A DNA stretch of 64,000 nt from Leucobacter chironomi DSM 19883 (GTDB lineage: Bacteria; Actinomycetota; Actinomycetes; Actinomycetales; Microbacteriaceae), in NCBI RefSeq assembly GCF_000421845.1, contig NZ_ATXU01000001.1, positions 372,001-436,000 of the forward strand. The letters run 5' to 3'. Made by a program: the position numbers and the translations under genes. The notes beneath the pieces are model-generated. The model did no database searches and was not told the DNA's origin. It was given only the letters and a program-made list of their open reading frames with translations. Shown one piece after another: positions 8,321 through 17,897 of this stretch. The stretch's first letter is position 1. Every line of letters begins with the position of its first letter.

Positions 8321-10108
8321 TCACTTGCCCTTGGCGGGGGCCGGCTTCGGAGCGGGCTCCTCCCCCTCGACGACGGTCGTGCGGTACATGCCCCGGATCG
8401 CGTCGATGAGGTACTTCGCGTGCAGCGTGAGACCGCCGTGGCTCGCCTCGAGGTGCGCCTTCGTCACCAGGATGCCCAGGTCCGCACCCTTCCAGCGGTA
8501 GTCGCCCTCCTGATAGATGCGCAGGTAGAACGCGTCGGACTCGTTGCCGAGCAGGTGCCAGTCGTAGTCGTGGTGCGTGTAGACCAGGTTGCCGTAGTGA
8601 TCGAGCGAGTAGCGCCCGGTGCGCGGCGCGGCGTCGATGCGCTCGACGGTGTTGCTCGTGTGCTTGATCACCATGTGGCTCCACTCGTCCTCCGAGGCGA
8701 GATCTTCCCAGCGCTGGTTGATCTCCTCGACGTCGATCTCGAAGTCGATGCCCGAGTACTCGAGCAGGTGGAACGCGAAGAGCGGCACGTCGGCGTAGGC
8801 CCCGGCCGTCACGTTGGTGATCGCGGAAGCGCCGCTGATGCGGGGGTTCAGCTCGCCGAGGTAGACATCGCCCGTGTCGGTGTCGAGCAGCACATCCACC
8901 TCGAAGAAGCCGCGGTACCCCTCCTTGCCGAGGCGGTCGCCGAGCTTGCGCACGAGCGCGATCGCCGCGTGGCGGCTCTCGTCGTCGAGCACGGTCGGGA
9001 ACATCTCGTTGCCGGCCCAGCCGCCGCGGTACGGCGTCAGGTCGGCGTGCCCCGTGATCTCCGTCATGCACGGCCCGACCACCGTGCCCTGCCGGGTCAG
9101 CACCGCCTCGATGGCGATCGGACGGTTGTTGATCCGCTTCATCACCTTGATCTCGACGTCGGTGATCTCGTCGGCGATGGCCGCGAACTCGGCCTCGCTC
9201 GTCACGAAGTAGGTGGTCTTGCCCGAGTCGCCGTAGGCGGTCTGGATCACGAGATCCTGGCCTAGCCCGGCCCGTTCCGCGACCGTCGCCAGTTCGTCCC
9301 AGTCCTGCACCGTGGTGAGCACATTGGGCACGCTCGGCACGCCGACCGAATCGGCGATCTGGGTCGTGACGATCTTCGAGTCGAGACGCTCGCGCAGCTC
9401 GCTGCTGGGCAGGATCAGCTCGTAGTCGAGCTCCTCGCAGATGCGCTCGGTCTCCTCGTCGAAGAACACCATCACCACCTGCGGGCGCACGCCGGGAGGC
9501 GTGCGGCGCTCGATGTGGGCGCGCACCTCGTGGTGACGGAGCAGCCAGTTGTTGATCTGCTCGCCGCTCTCGAACTCGACGTACGGCTTCTCGGTCGGCG
9601 TGAACACCCGCGGGTGGTTGCCGTCCCAGCTGTCGTAGTAGGGGATGAACGAGAACCCTCGTACCCAGCGGTCGAGCCCGAGCAGGTTGAAGGCCGTCGC
9701 GCCCACGAAGAACACGGGGGTGTCGCTCGTGCGCAGGTAGTGGCGGATCTCGGAGATGTTCTTGAGCTTCGTGAAGCCGCTGCGTCCGATCGTGACCGGG
9801 CCGGTGACGGGGGCCTTCCGGGGCCGCTTGCGCAGTGCGACGGGCTTCTTGGCGGCAGGAGCTTCGGGGGTCGCCGATCCGGCTCCTCCCGCAGCCGCCG
9901 TCTTCGCGGCGGTGCGGGGCTTCGCCGCGGCCTTCGGCTTCGCGACCGCTTTCGAGACGGCGGTCTTGGCTGCCGATTTCGCACTCCGGGGCTTCGTCGC
10001 CCGAGGTTTCTTCACCGCGGCGACGGCCGCTTCTCCCGCGCCTTCAGCACCTGCGGTGCTCGCCACGGGGGTGTTTTCGGGTAGGGGGGAAGCAGTCTGA
10101 CGCGCCAT
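8321..10108 (-). CDS. ATP-grasp ligase with histone-H1-like N-terminal tail
   Basis: A 595-residue protein. Residues ~1-125 are low-complexity Lys/Ala/Pro sequence (repeats such as AAKTAVSKAVAKPKAAAKP) resembling histone H1 or the actinobacterial HupB tail. A carboxylase/ligase-like ATP-grasp region then runs from ~130 to ~560, with ATP-binding VIQTAYGDSGKTTYF and metal-binding GELNPRISGAS. The C-terminus ends in another PKPAPAKGK tail. The start is the ATG preceded by GGAAGGAAA; a longer frame upstream lacks a good ribosome site. There is no biotin-carrier or carboxyltransferase partner nearby, so amide/peptide ligation is more likely than biotin carboxylation. It leads the two-gene unit with the serine hydrolase. 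Confidence 0.8.
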   Translation of the reverse strand: MARQTASPLPENTPVASTAGAEGAGEAAVAAVKKPRATKPRSAKSAAKTAVSKAVAKPKAAAKPRTAAKTAAAGGAGSATPEAPAAKKPVALRKRPRKAPVTGPVTIGRSGFTKLKNISEIRHYLRTSDTPVFFVGATAFNLLGLDRWVRGFSFIPYYDSWDGNHPRVFTPTEKPYVEFESGEQINNWLLRHHEVRAHIERRTPPGVRPQVVMVFFDEETERICEELDYELILPSSELRERLDSKIVTTQIADSVGVPSVPNVLTTVQDWDELATVAERAGLGQDLVIQTAYGDSGKTTYFVTSEAEFAAIADEITDVEIKVMKRINNRPIAIEAVLTRQGTVVGPCMTEITGHADLTPYRGGWAGNEMFPTVLDDESRHAAIALVRKLGDRLGKEGYRGFFEVDVLLDTDTGDVYLGELNPRISGASAITNVTAGAYADVPLFAFHLLEYSGIDFEIDVEEINQRWEDLASEDEWSHMVIKHTSNTVERIDAAPRTGRYSLDHYGNLVYTHHDYDWHLLGNESDAFYLRIYQEGDYRWKGADLGILVTKAHLEASHGGLTLHAKYLIDAIRGMYRTTVVEGEEPAPKPAPAKGK

Positions 10109-10216
10109 TGCGTTTCCTTCCGTCGAATGCGGTAGAGGAATGGTTGCACACGCGCGGCGGAAATCCAAAACGGCGCCGACGGCCCCGGCCGGCACGCCCC
10201 GCGCAGCCCCGGCCGA

Positions 10217-11698
10217 CTACTGCAAAGCCGAGGTGAGGCGGGCCAGCCCGTCGAGCAGCTGAGACGGCAGCGACTGCTGCTGCCACTCCTCCAGCGTCAG
10301 CTCGCGCGCGTTCTCCCGGTAGTAGGCGTTGACCCCGTCGAGATCCTGCACGAAGGCCGCGCCGTGCACCACCATCGAGATCTCCATGTTCAGCCCGAAT
10401 GAGCGCTGATCCATGTTCGACGAGCCCACCACGGCCACGTCGTCGTCGATGGTGAAGTGCTTCGAGTGGAGGATGTAGGGTGGCCTGAACATCCAGATCC
10501 TCACCCCCGCACGCAGCAGCTCCTCGTAGTACGAGCGCTGCGCGTGGTACACCACGGCCTGATCGCCGATCTCGGAGACGAAGAGCTCGACCTCCACGCC
10601 CCGCGAAGTCGCCGCGCGCAGAGCATTCATGATGGAGCCCTCGGGCACGAAGTACGGGCTCGTGATGCTGATGCGCCGGTGAGCCGCGTACAGCAGCGAG
10701 ACGAACACCTGCAGGTTGTTCTCGGCCCCGTAGCCGGGCCCGCTGGGCACGATCTGGCAGTCGAGCGCGCCAGGCCGTTCGACCTCGATCGGCCCCTCCG
10801 CGATGTTCGTGAGGTACTCCCCGGTCTCGATGTACCAATCGCCCTGGAACACCGCTTCGAGACCGAGCACGATCGGCCCTTCGACGCGCACCATCAGGTC
10901 TTTCCAGTGCAGCCCGCGGCGCCGGTTCGAGCGCTTGTTGTAGCTGGAGTCGACGAGGTTCTGCGACCCCATGAATCCCACCCGTCCGTCCACCACCAGG
11001 AGCTTGCGGTGGTTGCGCAGATCCGGCCGCTGGTACTCACCCCGCCAGGGCCGCACCGGCAGCATGTAGACCCACTCGGCTCCCATCTCGGTGAGGCTCC
11101 GCCGGGTGCGCTTCGCACCGGGGTTGCGCACCGCCGACACGTGATCGAGCAGCACGCGCACCTTCACGCCCCGCGCGACCGCGTCCCGCAGCGCGGCGAA
11201 GACGTCGTCGGTGGCGCGGTCGTGCACGAGGATGTAGAACTCGACGTGCACGTAGTCGCGCGCCTGGCGGATCGCCTCGGCCATGCGGGCGAGCGACTCC
11301 TCGTAGTCGATGCAGAGCGAGGCCGTGTTGCCGAGCAGCATCGGCTGGGCGCCGAGCGAGCGGCCCAGTTTCACGGCGTTGTCGACCCCGGGCGGCAGAT
11401 CCGACTCGGGGGTGACGAGACCGTTGTCCTCACGGCTCGAGATCTCGGCGACGAACTCGTTGACCGCCTCCTGCATGCGCTCGCGCTTCTTCGGGAGCCG
11501 CTTGCTGCCGATGATGAGGAAGAGCAGCAGTCCGGGAACCGGCAGCAGGAAGATCGCGAGCAGCCAGGCCATGCCGGCGGTCGGGCGGCGGTTGCGCGGC
11601 ACCACGAAGAGGGCGACGATCCTGATGACGATGTCGACGATCAGCGCTGTGAGGGTCCACAGGTACGGCCAATTGAATCCGGACCAGCTCAGATCCAT
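10217..11698 (-). CDS. cls: Cardiolipin synthase
   Basis: A 493-residue phospholipase-D superfamily enzyme that joins two phosphatidylglycerols (or related lipids) to make cardiolipin at the inner membrane. Two N-terminal membrane helices (residues ~8-65, PLDc_N domain) precede two PLD domains, each with an HxK(x)4D motif: NHRKLLVVDG near residue 230 and HSKHFTIDDD near residue 410. Length is standard for bacterial Cls. It stands alone on the minus strand, with 108 bases to the ATP-grasp gene downstream. Confidence 0.92.
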   Translation of the reverse strand: MDLSWSGFNWPYLWTLTALIVDIVIRIVALFVVPRNRRPTAGMAWLLAIFLLPVPGLLLFLIIGSKRLPKKRERMQEAVNEFVAEISSREDNGLVTPESDLPPGVDNAVKLGRSLGAQPMLLGNTASLCIDYEESLARMAEAIRQARDYVHVEFYILVHDRATDDVFAALRDAVARGVKVRVLLDHVSAVRNPGAKRTRRSLTEMGAEWVYMLPVRPWRGEYQRPDLRNHRKLLVVDGRVGFMGSQNLVDSSYNKRSNRRRGLHWKDLMVRVEGPIVLGLEAVFQGDWYIETGEYLTNIAEGPIEVERPGALDCQIVPSGPGYGAENNLQVFVSLLYAAHRRISITSPYFVPEGSIMNALRAATSRGVEVELFVSEIGDQAVVYHAQRSYYEELLRAGVRIWMFRPPYILHSKHFTIDDDVAVVGSSNMDQRSFGLNMEISMVVHGAAFVQDLDGVNAYYRENARELTLEEWQQQSLPSQLLDGLARLTSALQ

Positions 11699-11770
11699 GC
11701 CCGACTGCCTCCCCTGAACCCCGATGAGCGAGTCTCACGCGTGTGAGAACACTCTATCGAGGCGCGGGCG

Positions 11771-11950
11771 TCAGGACTCGTCGCGCAGCGGCAGGCCCGC
11801 CTTTGCTCGCTCCTCGTTCTCGATCTGCTGGTAGACCCGGCGCTCCGTGCGATCCGCGCGCAGGATGAGACGCAGTACCATCCAGAAGAAGAGCCCGATG
11901 AGCACGGTCGGGATCAGCGACCAGATCGCGTTCATCCACCAGTTATCCAT
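11771..11950 (-). CDS. Small single-pass membrane protein
   Basis: A 59-residue protein starting MDNWWMNAIW, with one hydrophobic helix (residues ~6-25) and a charged cytoplasmic tail (RADRTERRVYQQIENEE). Small proteins of this type are common in Microbacteriaceae next to lysS; I know no assigned function. An in-frame GTG two codons upstream is an alternative start. Confidence 0.65.
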   Translation of the reverse strand: MDNWWMNAIWSLIPTVLIGLFFWMVLRLILRADRTERRVYQQIENEERAKAGLPLRDES

Positions 11951-12001
11951 GACCACCAGCGTACCGGCCCTCCCCCGGCGATTCCTGGGACCGCCACGAC
12001 T

Positions 12002-12019
12002 GCGCACCGGACGGTGCGC
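12002..12019 (-). terminator. Short GC hairpin downstream of lysS
   Basis: GCGCACC and GGTGCGC form a 7-8 bp stem with a 2-4 base loop, 15 bases past the lysS stop. There is no clear U-tract, so it may be a weak terminator or a 3'-stabilising hairpin. Confidence 0.4.
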
Positions 12020-12033
12020 CCGGCCTGCGACGA

Positions 12034-13572
<1,539 letters not shown>

Positions 13573-13679
13573 GTGGCGGATCCTCCGTGGTCAGGGCTCG
13601 AAGCGCGCCGAACACGGGTGTTCCCGGCGCACCGATCCATCCTACCCGTCCGCTGCGCGCGCCCGGCCCGGTGCAGAGC

Positions 13680-13707
13680 GGGGCGGGCGGGTGCAGGCGG
13701 GTAGGGG
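13680..13707 (+). other. G-rich tract with quadruplex-forming pattern
   Basis: Four runs of at least three G separated by loops of 1, 1 and 7 bases, plus a fifth run, lie upstream of lysS (G-rich on the strand opposite the gene). This fits the usual G-quadruplex pattern but is also expected by chance in such GC-rich DNA. Confidence 0.3.
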
Positions 13708-13717
13708 CGAGAACGGG

Positions 13718-13737
13718 CAGGTATGAGCAGGTATGAG
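13718..13737 (+). repeat. 10-base tandem duplication
   Basis: CAGGTATGAG occurs twice in direct succession in the lysS-DUF2520 intergenic gap, the place where panC is expected in relatives. No function is evident. Confidence 0.6.
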
Positions 13738-13798
13738 TAGAGTTCAGACGCGACGCGGTTCAGCGCAGTCCTGGTGCGGGGCGCGGACGCAGAAAGGC

Positions 13799-14515
13799 TC
13801 AGAGGGCGGGTTCCGAACCGGGCTCAGCCACGGCGTCGCGCAGCTCGTCCTCGATCGAGGCCCGCACGACGCCCCCGACCACGCGGTCGGGCTGCTCGAT
13901 GCCGAGGCCGCGCAGCGCATCGACGGCCTGCCGCACGACCGCGCGTGAGAACTCGGCGGCCGCGTCGAGCGCCTCCGCGTACGCGGGCCGGTCCCGCTCG
14001 CTCACGATCAGGGGTTCGGCCCCCATTTCGACCGCGAGCGCCTGGCCGATGGGCAGCACCGGAGCGGGCGCGGTGACCGCGACCGAGGCCCCGGCGAGCC
14101 GCGCGAGATCGAGGCTGGTGCCGGTGAAGACGACGGCGGGGTGCAGCGCGAGCGGAATCACCCCGGCCGCGAGGGCGGGGGCGAACACGCCGTAGCCGTG
14201 CTCGGGGGCGGTGTGGATCGCGAGCTGACCGGGCTGCCACGCCCCCGTCGCGGTGAGTCCGCCGACTAGGTCGGGGAGTTCGGATCCCGGGATCGCGAAC
14301 AGCACGAGTTCGGAGCGGCGCACCACCTCGGCCACCTCGAGGATCGGCACACCGGGCAGCATGGCCTCGGCCCGCTCCCGGCTCTGCTCGCTGATCGCGG
14401 AGACGCCGGTGATCGCGTGGCCAGCCCCCGCGAGAGCGCGGGCCAGCACGGGCCCCACCCGCCCGGCGCCGACCAGCCCGACGCCGAGCCGGGATGCCTG
14501 CTGGCCCGCGCTCAC
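13799..14515 (-). CDS. Rossmann-like and DUF2520 domain-containing protein
   Basis: A 238-residue NAD(P)-binding protein: Rossmann motif GVGLVGAGRVGPVLA at the N-terminus and a C-terminal DUF2520 helical domain, resembling ketopantoate/6-phosphogluconate dehydrogenase-type oxidoreductases. The start is the GTG that overlaps the stop of the preceding PH-domain gene (GTGA), immediately before the Rossmann fold. The family equivalent in Mycobacterium (Rv3603c) lies beside panC. Here it is the last gene of the folate/PH operon. Specific substrate unknown. Confidence 0.8.
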   Translation of the reverse strand: MSAGQQASRLGVGLVGAGRVGPVLARALAGAGHAITGVSAISEQSRERAEAMLPGVPILEVAEVVRRSELVLFAIPGSELPDLVGGLTATGAWQPGQLAIHTAPEHGYGVFAPALAAGVIPLALHPAVVFTGTSLDLARLAGASVAVTAPAPVLPIGQALAVEMGAEPLIVSERDRPAYAEALDAAAEFSRAVVRQAVDALRGLGIEQPDRVVGGVVRASIEDELRDAVAEPGSEPAL

Positions 14516-16272
14516 TCCTGCGGCTCCCGGGGGTGCCGGGGAGCCTCGGGCTCGGGAGCGATCCCCGCCCGCTGCTGCGCCTCCGCGTTCTGCACTCGCA
14601 GCACGGTTGCGGCGAGCTCGTCGAAGGTGCGCTGCGCAGCCGCGAGTTCGAGGCCGCGCATCTCCACCCGCACCGGTCCGAGCACCGTGTGCGCCTGCAG
14701 CGAGGCCAGGCCCAGGAAGCGGTGCAGCAGCGGTCGGCGCAGCTGCACCGACTGGGCGCGCAGCACCGGCATCACGGCGAAGGAGCGCGTCAGCGCACCG
14801 CGTCGGATGCGCAGCGTGGCCTCGGGCCGGTCGGCGTCGGCGATCCGCATGCCCGCCCGCGAGCGACCCCACAGCAGCACTGCCGCGCCGCGCCGCCCCG
14901 CGCCGAGGTAGCCGTGCGCCGCACCCGAGAGCCCGTTCCGCAGCCCGGCGATCTCGTGCTCTTCATCGCCCACGCCGGGCAGCAGCGTCTCGATGACCCG
15001 CAGCACGTCGGGTTCGCGGCCGACCGGCAGCACCACGTTCTGCATGGCGTTCTGACCGCCCTGCGCGAGGGAGTGCCCGGCGGTGGTGATGCGCACCTTC
15101 CACCAGCCGAACCCGCGCCACAGGAGCGGCTGGCGTGCCTCCACGGCGTGGATGCGGCCGAACGGCACCGTCTCGGTGACCGTCGACGTGAGGCCGGCCC
15201 CGGTGCGCACTGCGTCGTCGGAGCGCGAGAGGGTGAAGTTGAAGCCCTTGTTGAACTGCCCGAACATGATGCCCGCCATCACGATGAGCAGCGGGATGAC
15301 GCCCAGGATCAGCGCGGGTTCGAGCACCGCGCCGCCGACCACGACGCCCACGAGGATGACCACCGTGATCACGGCCTCCCAGCTGAGCGCGATGCTGCCG
15401 GCCAGACGGGCCACCGGCACCCGCACAAGGGTCTGCGCTGCGAGCGCTGCGGGGTCGACATCGAGGTCGACGAAATCCTGCGCACGGGCCGTCAGCCCGC
15501 TGCTCGACGTTTCGTAGACGTAGCCGTCGGGACCGACCGGAGCGGGTGCCGAGATGGTGCCCGGAGTCGCGGCGGCGGGAGCGGCGGCGACTCCGGCCGC
15601 TCGCCCAGCAGCACCGCCGCGCTTCGCCGCGGCGAGGCGCAGGATCTGCTCACGCACCGTCTTCGCGTCGCGATGGCTGAGGTAGGCGAGGTCGACTTTG
15701 CCGCCCTGACCGCCGGTGAGCACCTCGATCTTCGTGAGGCCGAGCACGCGGGCGGGCAGCGGTCGCTGCAGGTTGACGCTCTGGATCCGGTCGAGCGGGG
15801 CGCGCCGGTGCTTGCGGAAGAGCACGCCGCTCTGCTCCTCGACCGCCTCACCGTCGATGCGATAGGTGTGGAAGCGCCAGGCGATCCACGAGAACAGCAC
15901 GATCAGCAGGATGACCGCGAGGATGCCGCCGAGCACGAGCAGCAGCAGGCCCTCCTCGAGCAGGTACTCGTAGAGATCGACCACGTCGCCCTCCGTCGAG
16001 AGGTCGATGTCGACGCCGTCGCGCCCGTTCCAGACCCGGTCGGCGAAGAACAGCTCGACGAAGCGGTCGCGGAAGTTGGCGAGCACGATGCCCGCGATCA
16101 CGAGGAGCACCAGCCCGCCGCGCAGCAGCGGCGAGAGCGGGTGCAGCCGCCGCCACCCCGCCGCGTCGGCGGTGCCGGGCAGCGCGGCCTCGGCAGGCCC
16201 CGCCGCGTCGTCGGACCCGGTGGCGTCGCCGGGGCCGGGCGCCGGAGTCTCGGCGTCGTGCTGCTCGGTCAC
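14512..16272 (-). CDS. PH domain-containing membrane protein, large (YdbT-like)
   Basis: A 586-residue membrane protein with repeated bacterial PH (bPH2/DUF304) domains. Hydrophobic pairs near residues 50-70, 115-140 and 265-310 are each followed by a PH module marked by phrases such as HRRAPLDRIQSVNLQRPL and VPFGRIHAVEARQPL. Families of this type work as pairs with a small PH protein and are linked to membrane stress in Bacillus. It overlaps the small PH gene upstream and the DUF2520 gene downstream by 4 bases each, showing tight coupling. Molecular role not established. Confidence 0.85.
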   Translation of the reverse strand: MTEQHDAETPAPGPGDATGSDDAAGPAEAALPGTADAAGWRRLHPLSPLLRGGLVLLVIAGIVLANFRDRFVELFFADRVWNGRDGVDIDLSTEGDVVDLYEYLLEEGLLLLVLGGILAVILLIVLFSWIAWRFHTYRIDGEAVEEQSGVLFRKHRRAPLDRIQSVNLQRPLPARVLGLTKIEVLTGGQGGKVDLAYLSHRDAKTVREQILRLAAAKRGGAAGRAAGVAAAPAAATPGTISAPAPVGPDGYVYETSSSGLTARAQDFVDLDVDPAALAAQTLVRVPVARLAGSIALSWEAVITVVILVGVVVGGAVLEPALILGVIPLLIVMAGIMFGQFNKGFNFTLSRSDDAVRTGAGLTSTVTETVPFGRIHAVEARQPLLWRGFGWWKVRITTAGHSLAQGGQNAMQNVVLPVGREPDVLRVIETLLPGVGDEEHEIAGLRNGLSGAAHGYLGAGRRGAAVLLWGRSRAGMRIADADRPEATLRIRRGALTRSFAVMPVLRAQSVQLRRPLLHRFLGLASLQAHTVLGPVRVEMRGLELAAAQRTFDELAATVLRVQNAEAQQRAGIAPEPEAPRHPREPQE

Positions 16273-16787
16273 AGGCCGGACCTCCGGATCTCGGCGAGCT
16301 GCACCAGACGGTCGCGCAGCGCCTCGGCGTCTTCGAAACGCAGGCCGGGCAGGTTGACGCCCGTCGCAGCCGAAGCGGTGACGAACTTCAGAGTGGCGAG
16401 ACCCAGCGAGCGCAGCAGCGGGCCGCGCGTGACGTCGACCATCTGCAAGCGGCCGTACGGCACGGCGATGACCCGCTCGAACATGATGCCGCGACGGAAC
16501 AGCAGGTCGTCTTCGCGCAGGATGTAGCCGATGGCCTTCACCCGTCGGAACGCCAGCAGCGAGTTGACGAGCAGCACCACGAACAGCGCGCTCAGCCCGA
16601 TGATCACCGGCAGCGGCGTCTCATCGCGCACCACGGCGAGCAGCACTACCAGCACGACCAGCACCACGGCGTCGAACAGCAGGTTGAGCACCAGGTCCGC
16701 CACGGCGTACTTCGGGGAGACTCGCTGCCACTCGACCTCGCCGTTCGGCCACTGCGGTTCGCTGCTGATGCGCTGTTCGTCGTTCAC
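16269..16787 (-). CDS. PH domain-containing membrane protein, small (YdbS-like)
   Basis: A 172-residue protein with two adjacent membrane helices (residues ~30-75) and one bPH2 domain containing IAVPYGRLQMVDVTRGPLLR. It is the usual small partner of the larger multi-PH membrane protein encoded next, with a 4-base overlap. It is separated from DUF3180 by 56 bases and is probably in the same operon. Confidence 0.87.
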   Translation of the reverse strand: MNDEQRISSEPQWPNGEVEWQRVSPKYAVADLVLNLLFDAVVLVVLVVLLAVVRDETPLPVIIGLSALFVVLLVNSLLAFRRVKAIGYILREDDLLFRRGIMFERVIAVPYGRLQMVDVTRGPLLRSLGLATLKFVTASAATGVNLPGLRFEDAEALRDRLVQLAEIRRSGL

Positions 16788-16843
16788 GTCCCCCAGTGTA
16801 GAGGCCGCCTCCGACGCGGACGGGGCGTATCGAACCCGGCGCG

Positions 16844-17380
16844 TCAGCGTCTGCGGAACGCCGCCTGATCGGCGGGACCGGCATCCGGAGCGGGATCCGC
16901 ATCCTCGGCCTCGGCATCGTCGTCGCTCGGCGGCACCCGGCAGCAGTGCTCCGCGAACAGGGCGCAGCCGGTGAGCACCGCCCCCGCGATCAGGGTGAGC
17001 AGCATCGGCAGCCAGGTCGCCGTCGGCGCCGGCACGCTGCGCCCGAGCAGCGAGAGCGCCAGGCCGCCCCCGAACCCGCCGAGCAGAGCCCCCACGATCT
17101 GAGCAGCCCTGGATGCGACCAGCAGCCGCACCGCCTGGAACGGATTCACCGCACCGGCGCCCTTCTTCAGCGCGCGACGCAGCCTGAGCGCGAACACGAG
17201 CAGCACCGCGGCCACCAGCACCAGGGTCAACGGCAGCGAGAGCGGCGGCACCAGCGGTGCGTGACCGCGGTTCGACAGCACGAACTGCGCGAGCAGGCCG
17301 GCGGCCGCCCCCACGGCGGCCGCAGCGGCCAGGGCTGCCGGGCTGCTGCGCTCACCCCGCGGCACGGGAACCCGCAGCAT
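16844..17380 (-). CDS. DUF3180 domain-containing membrane protein
   Basis: A 178-residue protein with four predicted membrane helices and a short acidic C-terminal tail (SDDDAEAEDADPAPDAGPAD). DUF3180 proteins are almost always found just after folK in actinobacteria, as here; function unknown. The chosen ATG overlaps the end of folK by 29 bases without a clear ribosome site; a GTG at 17365 is an alternative start. Confidence 0.85.
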   Translation of the reverse strand: MLRVPVPRGERSSPAALAAAAAVGAAAGLLAQFVLSNRGHAPLVPPLSLPLTLVLVAAVLLVFALRLRRALKKGAGAVNPFQAVRLLVASRAAQIVGALLGGFGGGLALSLLGRSVPAPTATWLPMLLTLIAGAVLTGCALFAEHCCRVPPSDDDAEAEDADPAPDAGPADQAAFRRR

Positions 17381-17897
17381 CGTCGTCGGCGTCCGGCTCG
17401 ACGAACGGCCGAGTCGTGTCGCCCATCCGGGCCAGCAGATCGGAGACCCGGCCGTGGCCCATGAGCACCGCCCCGGGGTCGAGGTCGAGCCAGGGCGCGA
17501 GCACGAAGTCGCGCTCGTGGGCGCGCGGGTGGGGCACCGCGAGGCGCTCGTCGGAGATCACGCGTCCGCCGTAGAGAATGAGGTCGATATCGAGGGTGCG
17601 GTCGCCCCAGCGCTCGTCGCGCACCCTGCCGTGCGCCGCTTCGATGCGCTGCATGAGGTCGAGCAGCTCGTGCGGCGGCACTGCGGTCTCGGCGATCGCC
17701 ACGCCGTTGAGGTAGCGCGGGGCGTCCGGATCCGGTCCGTGCACCGTGAGCGCGATGGTCTCGCGCAGCGGCGAGGCCCGCAGCTCGCGGATGCCCGGGG
17801 CCTGCGCGAGCTGCCGCTGGGCCGCGCGGATCGTCTCGCCGCGGTCGCCGAGGTTGGCGCCGAAGGCGAAGAGCACGGGAACGATCTGGGCGATCAC
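17352..17897 (-). CDS. folK: 2-amino-4-hydroxy-6-hydroxymethyldihydropteridine diphosphokinase
   Basis: A 181-residue HPPK that transfers pyrophosphate from ATP to 6-hydroxymethyl-7,8-dihydropterin in folate synthesis. Diagnostic are AFGANLGDRGETI at the start and the signature RWGDRTLDIDLILYGG, with PHPRAHERDFVLAPW following. It overlaps the folP-folB gene by 4 bases and so is coupled to the enzymes directly before and after it in the pathway. Confidence 0.95.
   Translation of the reverse strand: MIAQIVPVLFAFGANLGDRGETIRAAQRQLAQAPGIRELRASPLRETIALTVHGPDPDAPRYLNGVAIAETAVPPHELLDLMQRIEAAHGRVRDERWGDRTLDIDLILYGGRVISDERLAVPHPRAHERDFVLAPWLDLDPGAVLMGHGRVSDLLARMGDTTRPFVEPDADDDAAGSRAAG

Noticed and set aside
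13680-13737. G-rich repeats as a possible CRISPR-like or mobile element remnant
   Set aside because: Only one 10-base tandem duplication and G runs; no spacers, terminal repeats or transposase fragments.
14494-16527. A 677-codon frame antisense to the PH-domain genes
   Set aside because: Low-complexity shadow; the opposite strand has PH domains and membrane helices and overlapping start/stop codons.
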